Below, piece by piece: positions 55,240 to 64,000 of a stretch of 64,000 nt of DNA. The position numbers and the translations under genes are program-made. The notes under the pieces are model-generated. The model worked only from the letters and a program-made list of their open reading frames with translations, made no database searches and was not told the origin of the DNA. Origin of the DNA: Prochlorococcus_E sp000760215 (lineage in GTDB: Bacteria > Cyanobacteriota > Cyanobacteriia > PCC-6307 > Cyanobiaceae); NCBI RefSeq assembly GCF_047303175.1, contig NZ_CP138945.1; one strand, given 5' to 3'. Positions within the stretch are counted from its first letter, which is position 1. Each line of letters starts with the position of its first letter.

Positions 55240-57057
55240 CTAATACCCTCTAGGAGTTACTACATATTCATCTTGAAAAAAACTAGTCGTATTTCCAACC
55301 AATATTAATGAAAGCATATCAACTCTATCAACAGGGAAATTGCCAAGTGTATGAACTTCAATTTTTTCATCTGATCTACCCAGTTGCCGAGCAAAGACAA
55401 CTGGGGTAGAAGGTGCTCTGCTTTCAAGAATGACATCCAACGCTTTTTTCAATTGCCAATCTCGATCTTTAGACCTGGGGTTATAGAAGGCAATGACAAA
55501 ATCAGATATGGAAGCAGATTGAATCCGAGTTAGAATTTTTGCCCATGAAGTTAAGCAATCACTAAGACTAATTGCACAAAAATCATTCATCAAAGGAGCA
55601 CCGATTCTTGCTGCAGCCATCTGAAGGGAGCTAATACCAGGATGAACCTTGAATTCTGGTCTATCCGATTTTGGCTTTTCCAACCAAAGCTCCAAAGCCA
55701 ACCCAGCCATCCCATAAATTCCACTATCTCCTGAAGAAACTAGAGCTACTCTTATGCCTTGAGTAGCTAGTTCTAATGCCTCCAAACATCTTGCACGCTC
55801 ATTGGTCAGATCACTATCAATACGAACCTGATCACACCTCCTAAATGATTCAAGCAAGTCCAAATATCTTTTATATCCAATCCATATTGCACATCTCGAG
55901 AGTGCAAAACGAGAATCATGAGTTAAAAAGCTTAGTTCACCAGGTCCGCTTCCTACCAAATGAAGCTCTCCTCTAGAAGGAGAGAAAGGTTTCATTGATT
56001 GAGCAATTGCAATAGTTACAGCTCCTTTTTCACCCTTTTCTGATCTGTAAATATGTTTCTCATATTTCAGAGTTCCATTTTCTCCTGCAGCCAAAATTGA
56101 TGCAGATTCTGCAACAGAAGATGTACCTATTTCTGCTTGAACTATCTCTGAAGGATTAGGAACATCGATTAATAAAAGTTCCTTAGCACTAAAGAAACGT
56201 AGAGGTAAAGACTCCTTTTTCTGAAAGTATCTTATAGAAGCCTCATCTGATTTAATATCAATAGTTGCAAGTCCAGCAATAGACTCTTTGGCTAGTCCAG
56301 CCTCATTCAAAGATTCTTTTATAGATCGTTCTATAAGATTTTGACTTGTATTTCTTTCACAACCAATTCCAATCCACAAAGTAGCGGGATGCCAACAACA
56401 TTTATCTAATTCTTCTGAACAAATATTAATCAGTGGTGATTGCGTAAAATGTTTTCCATTTTTCAAAAACTGACATGCTTTAGCTGCCCCTTCAGAAAGG
56501 CTCCATAAATTCGAACCTGCAGTTTGCTCAAAAGTTATTTTGCTTCCATTGCTTAAGCTAATCATTGCATCATTCCAATCTGCATTATCACCTGTTCGCT
56601 TCCAACCCCAAGCATATCCAAAACTATCAATAGCAAGAACTTTCTCTGTTCTAGAAAACCCTGTAAAAACAGCCTTTCCTCCAAGGTCTTGAGCCAACTG
56701 ACAAGATAGTTCTTCGGCCCCACCCTTATGTCCTCCCAATATAGGGACTATATTTTGTGCTTTTGCATCAAGGACAACAACTGCAGGATCACTTTCTTTA
56801 TCAGTTAATAAAGGAGCAATAATTCGAATTACTGCTCCAAGTGCACCAATAACAACAAAAGTCGTTTTAGAACTCCAAAATCTTCGAAAAACTTTTTCTG
56901 GTTTATCAACTATGACTTCTTCAGAAGCTAAATCGAGCTTGGAAGAAGCACCTGGAGTTAATGCAAGGGTTTTTACATGACCACGGGATTTAAGCCTCTT
57001 CATTAGGTCATAAGAAGAAGAGGAAAAGCCAATAGCAATTCGGTCGCTAGGTTTCAA
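55240..57057 (-). CDS. cobJ: CbiG-CobJ fusion (cobalt-precorrin-5A hydrolase / precorrin-3B C17-methyltransferase)
   Basis: A 605-residue fusion of two steps of cobamide synthesis. Residues about 1-350 are CbiG-like, with FVVIGALGAVIRIIAPLL, GGHKGGAEELSC and LWIGIGCERNTS; CbiG opens the C20 lactone. Residues about 360-605 are the CobJ/CbiH methyltransferase, with LHLVGSGPGELSFLT, VSSGDSGIYGMAGLALEL and HPGISSLQMAAARIGAPL. The methyltransferase and hydrolase act close together in the pathway, which explains the fusion. It is divergent from psaA by about 370 bases. Confidence 0.92.
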   Translation of the reverse strand: MKPSDRIAIGFSSSSYDLMKRLKSRGHVKTLALTPGASSKLDLASEEVIVDKPEKVFRRFWSSKTTFVVIGALGAVIRIIAPLLTDKESDPAVVVLDAKAQNIVPILGGHKGGAEELSCQLAQDLGGKAVFTGFSRTEKVLAIDSFGYAWGWKRTGDNADWNDAMISLSNGSKITFEQTAGSNLWSLSEGAAKACQFLKNGKHFTQSPLINICSEELDKCCWHPATLWIGIGCERNTSQNLIERSIKESLNEAGLAKESIAGLATIDIKSDEASIRYFQKKESLPLRFFSAKELLLIDVPNPSEIVQAEIGTSSVAESASILAAGENGTLKYEKHIYRSEKGEKGAVTIAIAQSMKPFSPSRGELHLVGSGPGELSFLTHDSRFALSRCAIWIGYKRYLDLLESFRRCDQVRIDSDLTNERARCLEALELATQGIRVALVSSGDSGIYGMAGLALELWLEKPKSDRPEFKVHPGISSLQMAAARIGAPLMNDFCAISLSDCLTSWAKILTRIQSASISDFVIAFYNPRSKDRDWQLKKALDVILESRAPSTPVVFARQLGRSDEKIEVHTLGNFPVDRVDMLSLILVGNTTSFFQDEYVVTPRGY

Positions 57058-57430
57058 TGAGGAAAAAATCTGCCTGGTTTGTAAAGAATTTGAGAATGTC
57101 TCGTTGATATAAAAATTACTTTTTATTCACAACTAGATTTTAGTAATTCCATCAATCGTGACAATCTTGCATAGCAAAACCCAGTTCAGCACTAAATTTA
57201 GCTTATTAAGAAGAAGGCATTGAGAAATTTTAATCTCAAGAAAAACAAATTACGTGGGTAGAACATTTGTTACTTGAATACGTAGTAACTGGCTCTCGGA
57301 TCTATGCTTCCTAAATCAGATCCTTTTAATAGGGATCCTTTCCTCAATAATGAAATAGAGGCAACTCTGTTTCTTTGTTGAAAATAAGGTGGCCTGCCAC
57401 CTAGAACCCATTCCTCGAGGAAGAATCTCG
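57058..57430 (+). promoter_or_regulatory. psaA promoter region and hairpin-bearing leader
   Basis: The 370 bases before psaA hold no gene. Two hairpins are visible: 57269-57274 with 57284-57289 (gttact/agtaac) and 57298-57303 with 57318-57323 (ggatct/agatcc). The bases 57319-57323 (gatcc) could also pair with 57333-57337 (ggatc), excluding the second hairpin. A gaggaag ribosome site lies before the ATG at 57431. I see no confident -10/-35 pair. Confidence 0.45.
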
Positions 57431-59752
57431 ATGACCATAAGCCCACCAAAACGTGGGGATAAAGCAAAAGGGGAAGCACCCACCCCTTATGACCAGCCTG
57501 TCGATAGGGATCATCAACCTATTGATTACGAAAAACTCAACAAACCTGGGTTCTGGTCTTCCAAGCTTTCTAAAGGTCCCAAAACCACAACATGGATTTG
57601 GAACCTCCACGCTGACGCTCACGATTTTGACACTCATCTAGGTGATCTAGAAGAGACAAGTAGAAAGATCTTTTCTGCTCACTTTGGACATTTAGCAGTT
57701 GTCTTTATTTGGATGAGTGCTGCTTTCTTTCATGGTGCACGATTCTCTAACTACAGCGGCTGGCTAGCTGACCCTACACACGTAAAGCCTGGGGCTCAGG
57801 TTGTTTGGCCAGTTGTAGGTCAAGAAATGCTTAATGCTGATCTAGGCGGCAACTATCACGGTCTGCAAATCACATCTGGGATTTTCCAAATGTGGCGAGC
57901 TTGGGGCATTACCAGTGAAGTGCAACTAATGGCTTTAGCCATTGGTGGTGTGATTATGGCTGCTTTAATGCTTCATGGAGGCATTTATCATTACCATAAG
58001 GCTGCTCCGAAACTTGAATGGTTTCAAAAAATTGAACCAATGCTTCAACACCATCAGATTGCTCTGATCGGTTTAGGTTCAATTGCATGGGCTGGACACC
58101 TAATTCATATTGGTGCACCTGTTGCAGCAATGCTTGATGCAATTGATGCAGGAACGCCTCTCGTAGTTGATGGAGTAACAATTGCTTCAGCTGCAGACGT
58201 AACTAATCTTGCACCAAGACTTTGTGACCCTTCTGTTGCAAGTCAGATTTTCCCTAGTCTTGCAGGAAGAACAGTAGAAAACTTCTTCACTCTTAACTGG
58301 TGGGCATTTAGCGATATTCTTACCAACAAAGGTGGTCTAAATCCTGTTACAGGAAGCCTTTGGATGACAGATATCTCTCATCACCATCTTGCCTTTGGAG
58401 TATTTGCCATCTTTGGCGGACATATGTGGAGAAACAATGTTCATGGTGTTGGGCATAGCATGAAAGAGATTATGGACGTCCATAAAGGTGATCCAATTCT
58501 TTTCCCTGCACCAAAAGGTCATCAAGGCATCTTTGAGTTCCTTAGCAATAGCTGGCATGGTCAATTAAGCATCAACCTTGCAATGGTTGGATCCGCAAGC
58601 ATTGTTCTTGCGCATCACATGTATGCTTTACCCCCATATCCATATATCGCAATTGACTATCCTACGGTTCTAGGATTATTCACTCATCACATGTGGATTG
58701 GTGGCCTGTTTATTTGTGGAGCAGCTGCTCATGCAGGCATTGCAATGATTAGAGATTATGATCCAGCAGTACATATAGATAATGTTCTTGATCGAATACT
58801 TAAAGCCAGAGATGCAATTATCAGTCACTTGAATTGGGTTTGCATGTGGCTTGGTTTCCATAGTTTTGGCCTTTACATTCATAACGATGTAATGCGAGCA
58901 CTTGGAAGACCTCAAGATATGTTTAGTGATACAGGTATTCAATTACAGCCTTTCTTAGCTCAATGGGTTCAAAATCTCCAACAAAGTGCTGTAGGTACAG
59001 CCGATGTTGTAGGAGCAGGTAACTTACCTGGAAGTGTCCTGAGCGAAGTTTTCAATGGAAATGTAGTTGAAGTTGGTGGAAAAGTTGCTATTGGACCAAT
59101 CCCACTAGGAACTGCCGACTTGATGATCCATCACGTTCATGCTTTTACTATTCATGTAACTCTTTTGATTCTTCTTAAGGGTGTTCTATATGCAAGAAGC
59201 TCAAGACTAATTCCTGATAAAGCTCAACTTGGTTTCCGTTTCCCTTGCGATGGTCCAGGCAGAGGAGGCACCTGTCAGGTTTCTTCTTGGGACCATGTAT
59301 TCCTAGGCCTATTCTGGATGTACAACAGTCTTTCTGTTGTTATCTTCCATTTCTCATGGAAAATGCAGAGTGATGTATGGGGCCTTACTGGTGGAAACTT
59401 TGCTCAAAGTTCAATTACCATTAATGGATGGCTTCGTGACTTCCTTTGGGCACAGTCATCACAGGTCTTAACAAGCTATGGGCAACCAATCAGCATGTAT
59501 GGCCTGATGTTCCTAGGCGCTCATTTCGTATGGGCCTTCAGTTTAATGTTCCTATTCAGTGGCAGAGGCTACTGGCAGGAACTTTTTGAGTCCATAATTT
59601 GGGCACATAATAAGTTAAAAGTTGCACCAACTATTCAGCCACGCGCTCTCTCAATCACTCAGGGTCGTGCAGTTGGTGTTGCTCACTTCCTTCTAGGTGG
59701 AATTGCTACCACCTGGGCTTTCTTCCACGCCCGCCTTATTGGGCTCGGCTAA
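57431..59752 (+). CDS. psaA: Photosystem I P700 apoprotein A1
   Basis: PsaA and PsaB form the photosystem I core and bind P700, most antenna chlorophylls and the F_X cluster. The ATG at 57431 gives MTISPPKRGDKAKGE and 773 residues, as expected; the open 14 codons before it are leader. Eleven membrane spans are rich in histidine ligands (HLAVVFIWMSAAFFHGARF, HHLAFGVFAIFGGHMW). The F_X cysteines are in FPCDGPGRGGTC. It is 22 bases from psaB. Confidence 0.98.
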   Translation: MTISPPKRGDKAKGEAPTPYDQPVDRDHQPIDYEKLNKPGFWSSKLSKGPKTTTWIWNLHADAHDFDTHLGDLEETSRKIFSAHFGHLAVVFIWMSAAFFHGARFSNYSGWLADPTHVKPGAQVVWPVVGQEMLNADLGGNYHGLQITSGIFQMWRAWGITSEVQLMALAIGGVIMAALMLHGGIYHYHKAAPKLEWFQKIEPMLQHHQIALIGLGSIAWAGHLIHIGAPVAAMLDAIDAGTPLVVDGVTIASAADVTNLAPRLCDPSVASQIFPSLAGRTVENFFTLNWWAFSDILTNKGGLNPVTGSLWMTDISHHHLAFGVFAIFGGHMWRNNVHGVGHSMKEIMDVHKGDPILFPAPKGHQGIFEFLSNSWHGQLSINLAMVGSASIVLAHHMYALPPYPYIAIDYPTVLGLFTHHMWIGGLFICGAAAHAGIAMIRDYDPAVHIDNVLDRILKARDAIISHLNWVCMWLGFHSFGLYIHNDVMRALGRPQDMFSDTGIQLQPFLAQWVQNLQQSAVGTADVVGAGNLPGSVLSEVFNGNVVEVGGKVAIGPIPLGTADLMIHHVHAFTIHVTLLILLKGVLYARSSRLIPDKAQLGFRFPCDGPGRGGTCQVSSWDHVFLGLFWMYNSLSVVIFHFSWKMQSDVWGLTGGNFAQSSITINGWLRDFLWAQSSQVLTSYGQPISMYGLMFLGAHFVWAFSLMFLFSGRGYWQELFESIIWAHNKLKVAPTIQPRALSITQGRAVGVAHFLLGGIATTWAFFHARLIGLG

Positions 59753-59774
59753 CCTTTCCTGAACCTCTCCCTCA

Positions 59775-62003
59775 ATGGCAACGAAATTTCCATCGTTCAG
59801 CCAGGGTCTGGCACAGGACCCTACAACCCGTCGTATTTGGTACGGCATTGCTACCGCTCATGATTTTGAAAGTCATGACGGAATGACTGAAGAGCAGCTT
59901 TATCAGAAGCTTTTTGCTACACACTTTGGTCATTTAGCCGTTATTGGCTTATGGGTTGCTGGGAACCTGTTCCATATCGCTTGGCAAGGCAACTTCGAAC
60001 AGTGGGTTACTGACCCACTTCATATTCGCCCAATTGCTCACGCAATTTGGGACCCTCACTTTGGTCAAGGTATTACCGATGCCTTAACTCAGGCTGGGGC
60101 AACATCTCCTGTAAATATTGCTTATTCAGGTCTTTATCATTGGTGGTACACCATTGGTATGCGGACAAATGAGCAGCTTTTCCAGGGTGCAATTTTCTTA
60201 AATATTCTTGTTTGCTGGTTATTGTTCGCAGGCTGGCTACATCTTCAGCCTAAGTTCAGACCTTCCTTAGCATGGTTCAAGAATGCTGAGGCTCAATTAA
60301 ACCATCATCTTGCTGTTTTATTTGGCTTTAGTAGTATTGCTTGGACTGGTCACTTAGTTCATGTAGCTATACCTGAATCCAGAGGCCAACATGTTGGCTG
60401 GGATAACTGGCTAAGTGTCCTGCCTCACCCAGAAGGATTAGCTCCATTCTTCTCATTAAACTGGGGAGCATATGCTCAAAATCCTGATTCGTTAGATGCT
60501 GTATTTGGCACATCACAAGGAGCAGGAACAGCAATATTCACATTCCTAGGAGGCCTTCACCCACAAAGTGAATCACTCTGGCTAACTGATATAGCTCATC
60601 ATCATTTAGCTATCGGTGTGATGTTTATCATTGCTGGCCATATGTATAGAAATACATTTGGTATTGGCCATAGCCTTAAAGAAATTACTGAATTCCATAA
60701 CACAAGTAATCCAAACGATCCTCATACAGGACATTTTGGAATTAGTCACAATGGAATCTTTGAGACTGTAAACAACTCACTTCATTTCCAACTTGGCCTA
60801 GCTCTTGCTTCTTTAGGTGCTGCTTGCAGCTTAGTAGCTCAACACATGGGCGCACTTCCTTCCTATGCATTCATAGCTAGGGATTACACAACGCAATCTG
60901 CCCTGTACACACATCATCAATACATAGCAATGTTCTTGATGGTGGGAGCCTTTTCTCATGGAGCAATATTCTTTGTGAGAGACTATGACCCAGAACTGAA
61001 CAAAGGTAATGTTCTAGCAAGGGTTTTGGAAACAAAAGAAGCACTTATAAGCCATTTAAGCTGGGTAACCATGCTTCTGGGCTTCCATACACTTGGTCTT
61101 TATGTTCATAACGATGTTGTAGTTGCCTTTGGCAATCCGGAAAAGCAAATTCTTATTGAGCCATATTTTGCTCAGGCCATTCAAGCCTTTAGTGGGAAAG
61201 TGATGTATGGCATTGATGCACTTCTGGCAAATGCAAATAGTTCGGCAACATTGGCAGCTAATAGCATGCCTGGTAATCACTATTGGATGGACATGATAAA
61301 TAGACAAGATGCTTTAACTAACTTCTTGCCTATAGGTCCAGCAGATTTCTTGGTCCACCATGCCATCGCTTTAGGTCTTCACACAACTGCATTAATCCTT
61401 ATCAAAGGAGCATTAGATGCTAGGGGTAGCAAACTAATTCCAGATAAGAAAGATTTTGGTTATGCATTCCCATGTGATGGTCCAGGTAGAGGTGGTACTT
61501 GTGATAGTTCAGCTTGGGACGCAACTTACCTTGCAATGTTCTGGGCACTTAATACAATTGCTTGGATCACTTTCTATTGGCACTGGAAACATCTAACAAT
61601 CTGGCAAGGAAATGTTGCTCAGTTCAATGAATCTGGAACATACCTTATGGGATGGTTCAGAGATTATCTGTGGCTGAACAGCTCTCAATTGATTAATGGG
61701 TACAACCCATTTGGTGTTAATGCTCTATCCCCTTGGGCATGGATGTTCCTCTTTGGCCATTTAATCTGGGCAACAGGCTTCATGTTCTTAATTTCATGGA
61801 GAGGATACTGGCAAGAACTCATTGAAACTCTAGTTTGGGCTCATCAACGCACTCCAATAGCCAACCTTGTTGGCTGGAGAGACAAGCCTGTAGCCTTATC
61901 AATTGTTCAAGCCAGACTTGTTGGGTTAACGCATTTCACTGTGGGGAACTTTGTAACCTTTGGTGCATTTGTTATCGCCTCTACTTCAGATAAATTTGGA
62001 TAA
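59775..62003 (+). CDS. psaB: Photosystem I P700 apoprotein A2
   Basis: The second half of the photosystem I heterodimer, 742 residues. It starts MATKFPSFSQGLAQDPTTRR and ends with VGNFVTFGAFVIASTSDKFG. The F_X cysteines lie in FPCDGPGRGGTC, and histidine-rich spans such as HHLAIGVMFIIAGHMYR bind chlorophyll. It follows psaA by 22 bases on one message and is followed by a clear terminator. Confidence 0.98.
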   Translation: MATKFPSFSQGLAQDPTTRRIWYGIATAHDFESHDGMTEEQLYQKLFATHFGHLAVIGLWVAGNLFHIAWQGNFEQWVTDPLHIRPIAHAIWDPHFGQGITDALTQAGATSPVNIAYSGLYHWWYTIGMRTNEQLFQGAIFLNILVCWLLFAGWLHLQPKFRPSLAWFKNAEAQLNHHLAVLFGFSSIAWTGHLVHVAIPESRGQHVGWDNWLSVLPHPEGLAPFFSLNWGAYAQNPDSLDAVFGTSQGAGTAIFTFLGGLHPQSESLWLTDIAHHHLAIGVMFIIAGHMYRNTFGIGHSLKEITEFHNTSNPNDPHTGHFGISHNGIFETVNNSLHFQLGLALASLGAACSLVAQHMGALPSYAFIARDYTTQSALYTHHQYIAMFLMVGAFSHGAIFFVRDYDPELNKGNVLARVLETKEALISHLSWVTMLLGFHTLGLYVHNDVVVAFGNPEKQILIEPYFAQAIQAFSGKVMYGIDALLANANSSATLAANSMPGNHYWMDMINRQDALTNFLPIGPADFLVHHAIALGLHTTALILIKGALDARGSKLIPDKKDFGYAFPCDGPGRGGTCDSSAWDATYLAMFWALNTIAWITFYWHWKHLTIWQGNVAQFNESGTYLMGWFRDYLWLNSSQLINGYNPFGVNALSPWAWMFLFGHLIWATGFMFLISWRGYWQELIETLVWAHQRTPIANLVGWRDKPVALSIVQARLVGLTHFTVGNFVTFGAFVIASTSDKFG

Positions 62004-62033
62004 TTCTGTAAATTAGAGTTAACAAGGAAAGGT

Positions 62034-62066
62034 AAAACCCTGTCATCTAAGGTGACAGGGTTTTTT
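62034..62066 (+). terminator. Rho-independent terminator of psaAB
   Basis: Left arm 62034-62045 (aaaaccctgtca) pairs with 62053-62064 (tgacagggtttt), followed on the plus strand by further T. It is 30 bases after psaB and also lies in the last codons of the convergent hydrolase gene; on the minus strand the A's of the left arm give a T run as well. Confidence 0.88.
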
Positions 62067-62964
62067 CTTTAGATTTCCACTTGCTTAATTCAGCAGCAAT
62101 TGCAGGCAATAAAGAAACATCATTTGCCAACTTTTGACCTTGAGTAAAAACTATTAATAGCATTTTTATATTATTTGGCGTAATGAAGCAAGCAGCATCA
62201 TTACGCGCTTCACTCATTAAACCTGCTTTACTCCATAACTTTGTGCCTATAGGTAATCCTTCCCCAAGGAAACCATCTACTTGATTATCTGAATCTGCCT
62301 TCCTTTCTACTAAATCTAAAGACCGAAAGAGAAGTTTTTTTAAATCCTTCGTACTTTTTGCTGTCAACAAAGAATCATTCATTATGGATTCTAATAGCCT
62401 TGCCGTGGCAATGGTACTCAAAGCATTTCGATTCTGAAGACTTTTTCCATAAAAGTCTTTTTCACGACCAAATGGGCCATCATTCCAGGTCTTTTGGCAA
62501 CAGTTAATAGAGCAAAACTCCTCCCAATCAAAGCTATTTAACCAATCATTAATCCAATTTCTTTGCTTTTTCCAAACCTCCCAATTTTTTCCATTTAAAG
62601 CAGGACCACTCGTTGTGGCTGTAAGAAGATCTACAAGATATCCAGTAGCATCATTACTTGAATGAACAATCATTTCCGCCATAGCTCTACGAATCTCTGA
62701 ACAGTCAACCAGTAAATCTTTATGTAACCAAGTCTCAATTGCACAACCATAGAACAACTTCACTACACTGGCTGGATAAAAGAGCGTTTCTTCTAACCAT
62801 CCTGCTCCAATGCCACTGTTCCATGAATTTGAATTAGAGCCTTCATAGCAAATCCAAGTTATAGCTATATTCCTTTGAAGGCCCGCTCGAGAATCTTTCG
62901 AAAATTTCTCAATTAATGTTCTTAAGAACACTCCCATTGCAGGGTCATGCAGGTAAAAGCTCAT
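62047..62964 (-). CDS. Class A beta-lactamase-like serine hydrolase
   Basis: A 305-residue protein with the penicillin-recognising fold. The nucleophile motif SVVK is at S66, the second motif SSN at 102-104 (SDN-like) and the third motif KAG at 246-248 in place of KTG/KSG. I see no clear signal peptide at the chosen ATG. True beta-lactamase activity is not shown; a peptidoglycan hydrolase or carboxypeptidase role is equally likely. Its last codons form part of the psaAB terminator. It is divergent from the NlpC/P60 gene. Confidence 0.78.
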   Translation of the reverse strand: MSFYLHDPAMGVFLRTLIEKFSKDSRAGLQRNIAITWICYEGSNSNSWNSGIGAGWLEETLFYPASVVKLFYGCAIETWLHKDLLVDCSEIRRAMAEMIVHSSNDATGYLVDLLTATTSGPALNGKNWEVWKKQRNWINDWLNSFDWEEFCSINCCQKTWNDGPFGREKDFYGKSLQNRNALSTIATARLLESIMNDSLLTAKSTKDLKKLLFRSLDLVERKADSDNQVDGFLGEGLPIGTKLWSKAGLMSEARNDAACFITPNNIKMLLIVFTQGQKLANDVSLLPAIAAELSKWKSKEKTLSP

Positions 62965-62967
62965 CTT

Positions 62968-63747
62968 ATGGTTACTAAATCAATGCCTGAACCAAAAATA
63001 ACTCATAAACAAGAAACTCTAGGCGCAGGAAGTATCTGGTTACTCAACACCAATATTAATGGGTATAAAAATATAAAGAGCAATGAACTTGCTACGGAAG
63101 TTATTTCTGGTCGATTTTTCCTAATTATAGAAAATCCAAGCATCGAATTGAATTCATTAAAACATCGAAGAATCAAAGTTCGTCTTTTAGAAGATGGATA
63201 TATTTGTTGGTTTAACTTAAAGGAAATTACCAATCATGTTCAAAGAATTCAGTACTGGAAACCTATTCTCCACAAAAAAATTCAAATAAAAAAGAAATTA
63301 CCGAAAGTCCTAGGATGGATAGAAGAGGCCTCCAAATGTCCTAATGATTACCTATGGGGAGGAACTCTAGGTCCTAATTTTGACTGTTCTGGGTTGATTC
63401 AATATGCTTTCTCGAAGGAAGGTATTTGGATACCTCGAGATGCATATCAACAAGAGGAGTTTTGTACAAAAATACAGTTTGATATAAATACTTTAAATGG
63501 CATATCAGCTGGTGATTTAGTATTTTTTGGTAATTCAAAAAAATGCACCCATGTTGGCATGTATAAAGGCAATGGAGATTATTGGCATAGCTCAGGAACT
63601 AAGAATGGCAGGAATGGAATTGGTATTGACAACTTAAAACCTAATCGAAATAACTCAATTTCTTCCTATTATTCTTCAATGCTAAGAGGAGCAGGAAGAA
63701 TTGAATCTTGTTATAATGAGAAGTCGATATCCTCAATTGTGCAATAA
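62968..63747 (+). CDS. NlpC/P60 family peptidoglycan hydrolase
   Basis: Cell-wall cysteine peptidase of the NlpC/P60 (C40) group that cuts the peptide between D-glutamate and diaminopimelate. The catalytic cysteine is in NFDCSGLIQYAFSKEG (about 140), the first histidine in CTHVGMYKG, and the third polar residue in YWHSSG. The N-terminal 100 residues have an SH3b-like pattern that binds wall substrate. The ATG at 62968 fits; an earlier ATG at 62947 would overlap the divergent hydrolase gene. Confidence 0.87.
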   Translation: MVTKSMPEPKITHKQETLGAGSIWLLNTNINGYKNIKSNELATEVISGRFFLIIENPSIELNSLKHRRIKVRLLEDGYICWFNLKEITNHVQRIQYWKPILHKKIQIKKKLPKVLGWIEEASKCPNDYLWGGTLGPNFDCSGLIQYAFSKEGIWIPRDAYQQEEFCTKIQFDINTLNGISAGDLVFFGNSKKCTHVGMYKGNGDYWHSSGTKNGRNGIGIDNLKPNRNNSISSYYSSMLRGAGRIESCYNEKSISSIVQ

Positions 63748-63759
63748 ATCTATTGTTAA

Positions 63760-64000
63760 ATGAATAATCAAGTTGACATATCTATCGTCATTCCGATTTA
63801 CAACGAAGAGGAAAGTCTTCCTCAGCTTGTGAAGGAAGTTTTAATTGCAATGCGTACAACTAATGAGAAATTTGAAATAATTTTAGTAAATGATGGCTCT
63901 AATGATAATAGTTCCGAAGTGTTATCAAAACTTGTAAAAGAGACTTCTGAACTAATATGTATTTTCTTAAGAAAAAACTATGGTCAAACTGCTGCAATGG
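63760..64000 (+). CDS. Family 2 glycosyltransferase, N-terminal part
   Basis: A gene cut by the window end; 80 codons are visible. The start MNNQVDISIVIPIYNEEESL and the DXD-like NDGSNDNS are typical of dolichol-phosphate-mannose-synthase-like family 2 glycosyltransferases that move sugars to lipid carriers; LRKNYGQTAAM is the next conserved segment. The sugar and acceptor cannot be told. It follows the NlpC/P60 gene by 12 bases and may be in one operon with it. Confidence 0.88.
   Translation, partial: MNNQVDISIVIPIYNEEESLPQLVKEVLIAMRTTNEKFEIILVNDGSNDNSSEVLSKLVKETSELICIFLRKNYGQTAAM

Noticed and set aside
1..64000. CRISPR arrays, insertion sequences or prophage genes
   Set aside because: No spaced repeats, transposases or phage structural genes were seen anywhere in the window.

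Overview
The window comes from a marine picocyanobacterium, almost certainly a Prochlorococcus, and I would guess a low-light clade. The grounds are an AT-rich genome (my impression is a little under 40% GC; I counted only one stretch), psaA-psaB, a split RNA polymerase beta' (rpoC1 plus rpoC2), a high-light-inducible protein gene, ferredoxin-type glutamate synthase, many DUF families confined to cyanobacteria and plastids, and very tight packing. Strain assignment is from memory of gene order and was not checked. Nearly all of the window is conserved core genome; there are no insertion sequences, CRISPR arrays or prophages.

Layout. 1-1850: end of the biotin genes (bioD, bioA). 1855-3418: DUF3143 and J-domain proteins, divergent from rsmG. 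3415-9767 (minus): aldo/keto reductase, ferredoxin, Ycf35/DUF1257, DUF2997, HEAT-repeat protein, an unlisted 41-residue membrane peptide, a sodium:solute symporter, rlmN and a 50-residue Hli protein. 9805-19201 (minus): rpoB-rpoC1-rpoC2. 19462-23901: tatD, rpsT, hisD (plus), rpiA and an HtrA protease. 24091-29838 (plus): rimP-nusA-ylxR-infB, a translation/transcription operon with an unusual hairpin leader. 29976-31640: DUF3493 gene, tRNA-Thr(CGU), then about 800 bases without a recognised gene that include a GC-rich, structured block, then an orphan gene. 31641-38472: two radical SAM proteins, a CPBP membrane protease, clpS and dapL. 38720-41235: rne and rnhB. 41242-44278: DUF1997, pheA, a quinone methyltransferase and a Lon-N-domain protein. 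44325-49075 (minus): the str operon rpsL-rpsG-fusA-tuf-rpsJ. 49332-55103: glutamate synthase, a YCII protein and lipA. 55240-57057: a CbiG-CobJ fusion. 57431-62003: psaA-psaB with a hairpin-rich leader and a strong terminator. 62047-64000: a beta-lactamase-like hydrolase, an NlpC/P60 hydrolase and the start of a family-2 glycosyltransferase.

Together the genes cover transcription and translation (RNA polymerase, NusA, IF-2, EF-Tu, EF-G, ribosomal proteins S7, S10, S12 and S20), photosystem I, nitrogen assimilation, cofactor synthesis (biotin, lipoate, cobamide, tocopherol/plastoquinone type quinones), amino-acid synthesis (histidine, lysine, phenylalanine), RNA decay (RNase E, RNase HII) and cell-wall turnover. 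The observations most worth following are the non-coding GC-rich block at 30541-30846, the rimP leader that carries both an anti-Shine-Dalgarno-like and a Shine-Dalgarno-like arm, the duplicated PNPase-binding-type tail of RNase E, and a possible CTG start overlapping the clpS stop codon.
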